A stretch of DNA of 9,350 bases, from contig JAFZOE010000132.1 of assembly GCA_017552845.1 (NCBI GenBank), positions 1 to 9,350 of the forward strand, given 5' to 3'. How positions within the stretch are numbered: the first letter of the stretch is position 1; each line of letters opens with the position of its first letter. The notes under the pieces are model-generated. The model saw nothing but the letters and a program-made list of their open reading frames with translations, ran no database searches and was not told where the DNA came from. Shown here in pieces: positions 7,176-9,350 of this stretch. Source of the stretch: Clostridia bacterium (GTDB taxonomy: Bacteria > Bacillota > Clostridia > Oscillospirales > Acutalibacteraceae). The position numbers and the translations under genes were made by a program.

Positions 7176-7217
7176 GGACAGAATTAAGCCGAAGAACTAT
7201 TAAGAGGAGGAAAGCGA

Positions 7218-8291
7218 ATGGCTGAAAACGGTGCAATCAGCAACACCGAATTACTCTATGACCCGCTCTTTGACAAAAAGCCGGATATAAAGATGAAAGG
7301 CAAAAAGAATACAATTTTCAAAATTATTTTTATAGCAGTTATAACTGTTTTTGTCGGCCTTTCTCTGTATTTCAGCTTTTCTTCAATCAGTTCAGATGAA
7401 TATACATATAAAGAAAATGATACCGGCTACACTCTTTATCAGTTTGTCGGCAAGGAAGAAGACATTGCCCTGCATGTCGATTATGTCAGAGACGAAGCGG
7501 GAACTGCCGACATGACAAAGCCGGTTACGGCTGTGCGTGAATTTTCAATGAGCTGCAATGAATATGTCCGTTTCATTTTCATAGGCAAGGATGTTTCTGA
7601 ACTCCAGCCGCATTGTTTTTACTATACCAAAAATCTCATGGCCGTTATCGTCGACCCGGAAAACAGTCATTTCACTTCCGTTGACGGCGTTTTATACTCA
7701 AAGGATATGAAAGAGATTATCCTGCATCCCATGAGAAATCATCAATACCGGGCTGCGCTTGCCGCAGGCATTGCCGCCCCCTCGGATAACGATACCTTTG
7801 ACACTTTCCTTCATAAATTCTCAAAGAAATACGGCGACGAGGCAAAGGCAGACGCCGAAGAATACGAAAAACAGTTTTCGGATTATTCTTTTTATAAAAT
7901 CCCCGGTTCGGTTACAAGAATTGAGGATTCCTGTTTCAGCGACTGCGAAGCGCTGACATACGTCAAGATTCCCTCATCCGTAAAGGAAATCGGCAACCTC
8001 GCATTCTTCAAATGCAAGGGATTTGAAACGATTTCAATTCCCGACGGAGTTGAAACCATCGGCTCTGACGGCTTTTCATACTGCGAAAAGGTGACTTATA
8101 TTTTTGTTCCCGAGAGCGTCAAATTCATCGGGCATCACGCGTTCTACGGCGACCTCGGATGCGAGAAAATCTATCTCGGAGCCGAAAATGAAGATGCAAT
8201 TGAAACCGGCGAACGCTGGCTCCCGAAACAGAATCCGAGATCCCTCAAAGATGTTGAAGCTGTTTACGGACAGGAAAGGAGGGAAGGCTGA
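7218..8291 (+). CDS. Membrane-anchored BspA-type (LRR_5) leucine-rich repeat protein
   Basis: GAGGAGG lies 7 bases before the ATG. The 357-residue product has a polar, basic N-terminus (1-32), one transmembrane segment (about 33-54) and then an extracytoplasmic region, so topology is N-in, C-out. Residues about 100-170 already look like irregular LRR_5 units (FIGKDVSELQPHCFYYTKNL, then VDPENSHFTSVDGVLYS). An Ala/Asp/Glu-rich helical insertion (about 178-222) interrupts them. At least three regular repeats follow at about 227-322, with the pattern IPxSVxxIxxxxFxxCxxLxxV. BspA-type repeats mediate protein or carbohydrate binding at cell surfaces. Their role here may be docking a substrate or holding the exported EEP enzyme; this is inference. 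It lies 42 bases after the EEP gene, with no terminator between, and its stop overlaps the next start. Confidence 0.85.
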   Translation: MAENGAISNTELLYDPLFDKKPDIKMKGKKNTIFKIIFIAVITVFVGLSLYFSFSSISSDEYTYKENDTGYTLYQFVGKEEDIALHVDYVRDEAGTADMTKPVTAVREFSMSCNEYVRFIFIGKDVSELQPHCFYYTKNLMAVIVDPENSHFTSVDGVLYSKDMKEIILHPMRNHQYRAALAAGIAAPSDNDTFDTFLHKFSKKYGDEAKADAEEYEKQFSDYSFYKIPGSVTRIEDSCFSDCEALTYVKIPSSVKEIGNLAFFKCKGFETISIPDGVETIGSDGFSYCEKVTYIFVPESVKFIGHHAFYGDLGCEKIYLGAENEDAIETGERWLPKQNPRSLKDVEAVYGQERREG

Positions 8292-8293
8292 TG
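8275..8293 (+). promoter_or_regulatory. Ribosome binding site and stop-start overlap (TGATG) coupling LRR and permease genes
   Basis: AAAGGAGG (8275-8282) lies 8 bases before ATG at 8291. The TGA of the LRR gene (8289-8291) shares its last base with that ATG. This decides the permease start and points to translational coupling, so the LRR protein and permease are probably made in matched amounts. Confidence 0.85.
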
Positions 8294-9350
8294 GCAGGCG
8301 GTAAAGGAAAAGCTCTTTTTCAGAACATAAAAGATCACTGGAACGAACCCGACAGAGAAAAAGGCAACTATGTTCCGTTCAAAGAATACCTGACGGTATT
8401 CATGGGCGTCGGAATGAATTACAGCATCAACACTCCCCTCAGCTATCTCGGCTTCAATGCATCCTGCTTCCTTATAATGTATCACTATAAGCTGCCCTAT
8501 CTCGCTTTCTCCGTCATCACTCTCATAGGGCTTCCGCTGAGCTATCTTTGGAATCTTCTCACCTGGGTTGTCAACGACAATCTCGGTATTCTCGAAAAGA
8601 AAACAGAAAGAAAGTTCCTGACTTTTTACAGTATCGTATCAGTCCTCGGGCTTATCATGATACTGTTTGATTCCTCTATGATTCTGCCCGCGTCGGCGGC
8701 AAAAGTGCTGAACGGAATAAACGGTGTGAGCGCGAGAAGCTTTCTAAAGATATTCGGAGTTCAGCTGTTTACGAATGCTTACGGCGGACTGCGTAATATT
8801 CTCTGGAGAAAGAAGCTCGTTCCGAAATACGGAAGATATAAATATGAGCTTTTTGCGAATTTCTTCCAGAAATCCGTCATGATTATCCTAATAGGATGGC
8901 TTCCGATTTATAATGTCAAAGTCGTTGAAGACAGAATGTGGATGGCATATCTGCTGTTTATGGTCTTCAATATGTTCCCGTTCAACAATGTCATTGAACA
9001 GTGCACTCAGAATATTTCACCGAATCCGCATGAAAGAATGATGATAAGAACCTGGCCTGTGAAAATTTCCCATTTTGTCAAAAATATATTCGATGTTATC
9101 GTTCCTCTTTTCGGCATAGCTTTCGATGATATCAGATTCTATAAGTTCGTCATTCCCGCGGTCTTTATCCCGATGGGAGCCCTGACTCTCATAAGCGTCA
9201 GGAACATTTCGGAGCGAATCCCCCAGCCTCCTCTTGAAAAGAAGCAGAAGGTATCCTTCTGGTATGGCGTTTCGCAGGTAATGAAGAATAAATACAACTG
9301 GCTGAATACCATTTCAACCCTGCTGGATTCACTGGGCAACGGCTCTATCA
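8291..9350 (+). CDS. MFS/GPH-like permease, partial (C-terminus beyond window)
   Basis: This is a multi-pass membrane transporter cut by the right edge after 353 codons. A polar N-terminus (1-30) is followed by hydrophobic segments at about 31-52, 56-66, 70-95, 108-133, 153-170, 190-207, 217-232, 262-280 and 285-303. Two loop motifs resemble the glycoside-pentoside-hexuronide:cation symporter (MFS_2) group: KYGRYKYEL (179-187), like the GRYRPYL loop after helix 4, and SPNPHERMMI (243-252), like the central DPxERxxL loop. The segment before GRYKYEL is longer than in typical sugar symporters, with a SAAKVLNGINGVSARS stretch (135-150). Substrate inference: the operon holds a cytoplasmic glycosidase and a cytoplasmic GDPD, so a glycoside or a glycerophospho-sugar is a good candidate. 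A different membrane-protein family sharing only these loops cannot be ruled out. Confidence 0.75.
   Translation, partial: MAGGKGKALFQNIKDHWNEPDREKGNYVPFKEYLTVFMGVGMNYSINTPLSYLGFNASCFLIMYHYKLPYLAFSVITLIGLPLSYLWNLLTWVVNDNLGILEKKTERKFLTFYSIVSVLGLIMILFDSSMILPASAAKVLNGINGVSARSFLKIFGVQLFTNAYGGLRNILWRKKLVPKYGRYKYELFANFFQKSVMIILIGWLPIYNVKVVEDRMWMAYLLFMVFNMFPFNNVIEQCTQNISPNPHERMMIRTWPVKISHFVKNIFDVIVPLFGIAFDDIRFYKFVIPAVFIPMGALTLISVRNISERIPQPPLEKKQKVSFWYGVSQVMKNKYNWLNTISTLLDSLGNGSI

Noticed and set aside
8264..8485. A 73-codon minus-strand open frame at the LRR-permease junction
   Set aside because: It is antisense to two coupled genes and has no support of its own.

Overview
The window looks like an accessory locus from an anaerobic, probably gut-dwelling, low-to-mid GC Firmicute of the Clostridia type. 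This is an inference. It rests on the strong AGGAGG-type ribosome binding sites, tight polycistronic packing, a BspA-type leucine-rich repeat protein, Gram-positive-style signal peptides and lipobox, and the overall protein character. No rRNA, tRNA, CRISPR array or mobile element is visible.

Layout. The left edge (1-134) holds only an unresolved short fragment. A strong hairpin (135-167) follows and is a likely terminator. Two genes then lie on the minus strand and are read right to left as one unit from about 3807. The first encodes an exported HAD-superfamily acid phosphatase with a lipobox (2650-3774). The second encodes an 804-residue multi-pass or tail-anchored surface protein of unknown function, whose N-terminus resembles an MABP-type membrane-binding beta-prism (198-2612). 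A 213-bp divergent control region (3775-3987) separates them from a plus-strand operon of at least five genes. These encode a GH101-like glycoside hydrolase with no signal peptide (3988-5370), a glycerophosphodiester phosphodiesterase-family enzyme with no signal peptide (5391-6239), an exported endonuclease/exonuclease/phosphatase-fold enzyme (6261-7175), a membrane-anchored BspA-type LRR protein (7218-8291), and an MFS/GPH-like permease that runs off the right edge (8291-9350).

Control region. The minus-strand phosphatase promoter carries two copies of TTGTCA at an 11-bp period, ending 10 bp before a perfect TATAAT. That is the geometry of a Pho box (PhoB/PhoP site), and it fits a phosphatase gene. 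The plus-strand operon has its own clean promoter, TTGAAA-N17-TATAAT, whose -35 lies inside one arm of an inverted repeat.

How it may work together (inference). Three of the complete genes are phosphoester-hydrolase families (HAD, GDPD, EEP). They sit with a glycosidase and a sugar-type permease around a Pho-box-like site. A coherent reading is scavenging of a phosphorylated glycan or glycerophospho-glycoside. Exported phosphatase and EEP enzymes would act outside, the permease would import a fragment, and the cytoplasmic GH101-like hydrolase and GDPD would finish the job. The LRR and the large surface protein would supply binding or membrane functions. The substrate cannot be read from the sequence.
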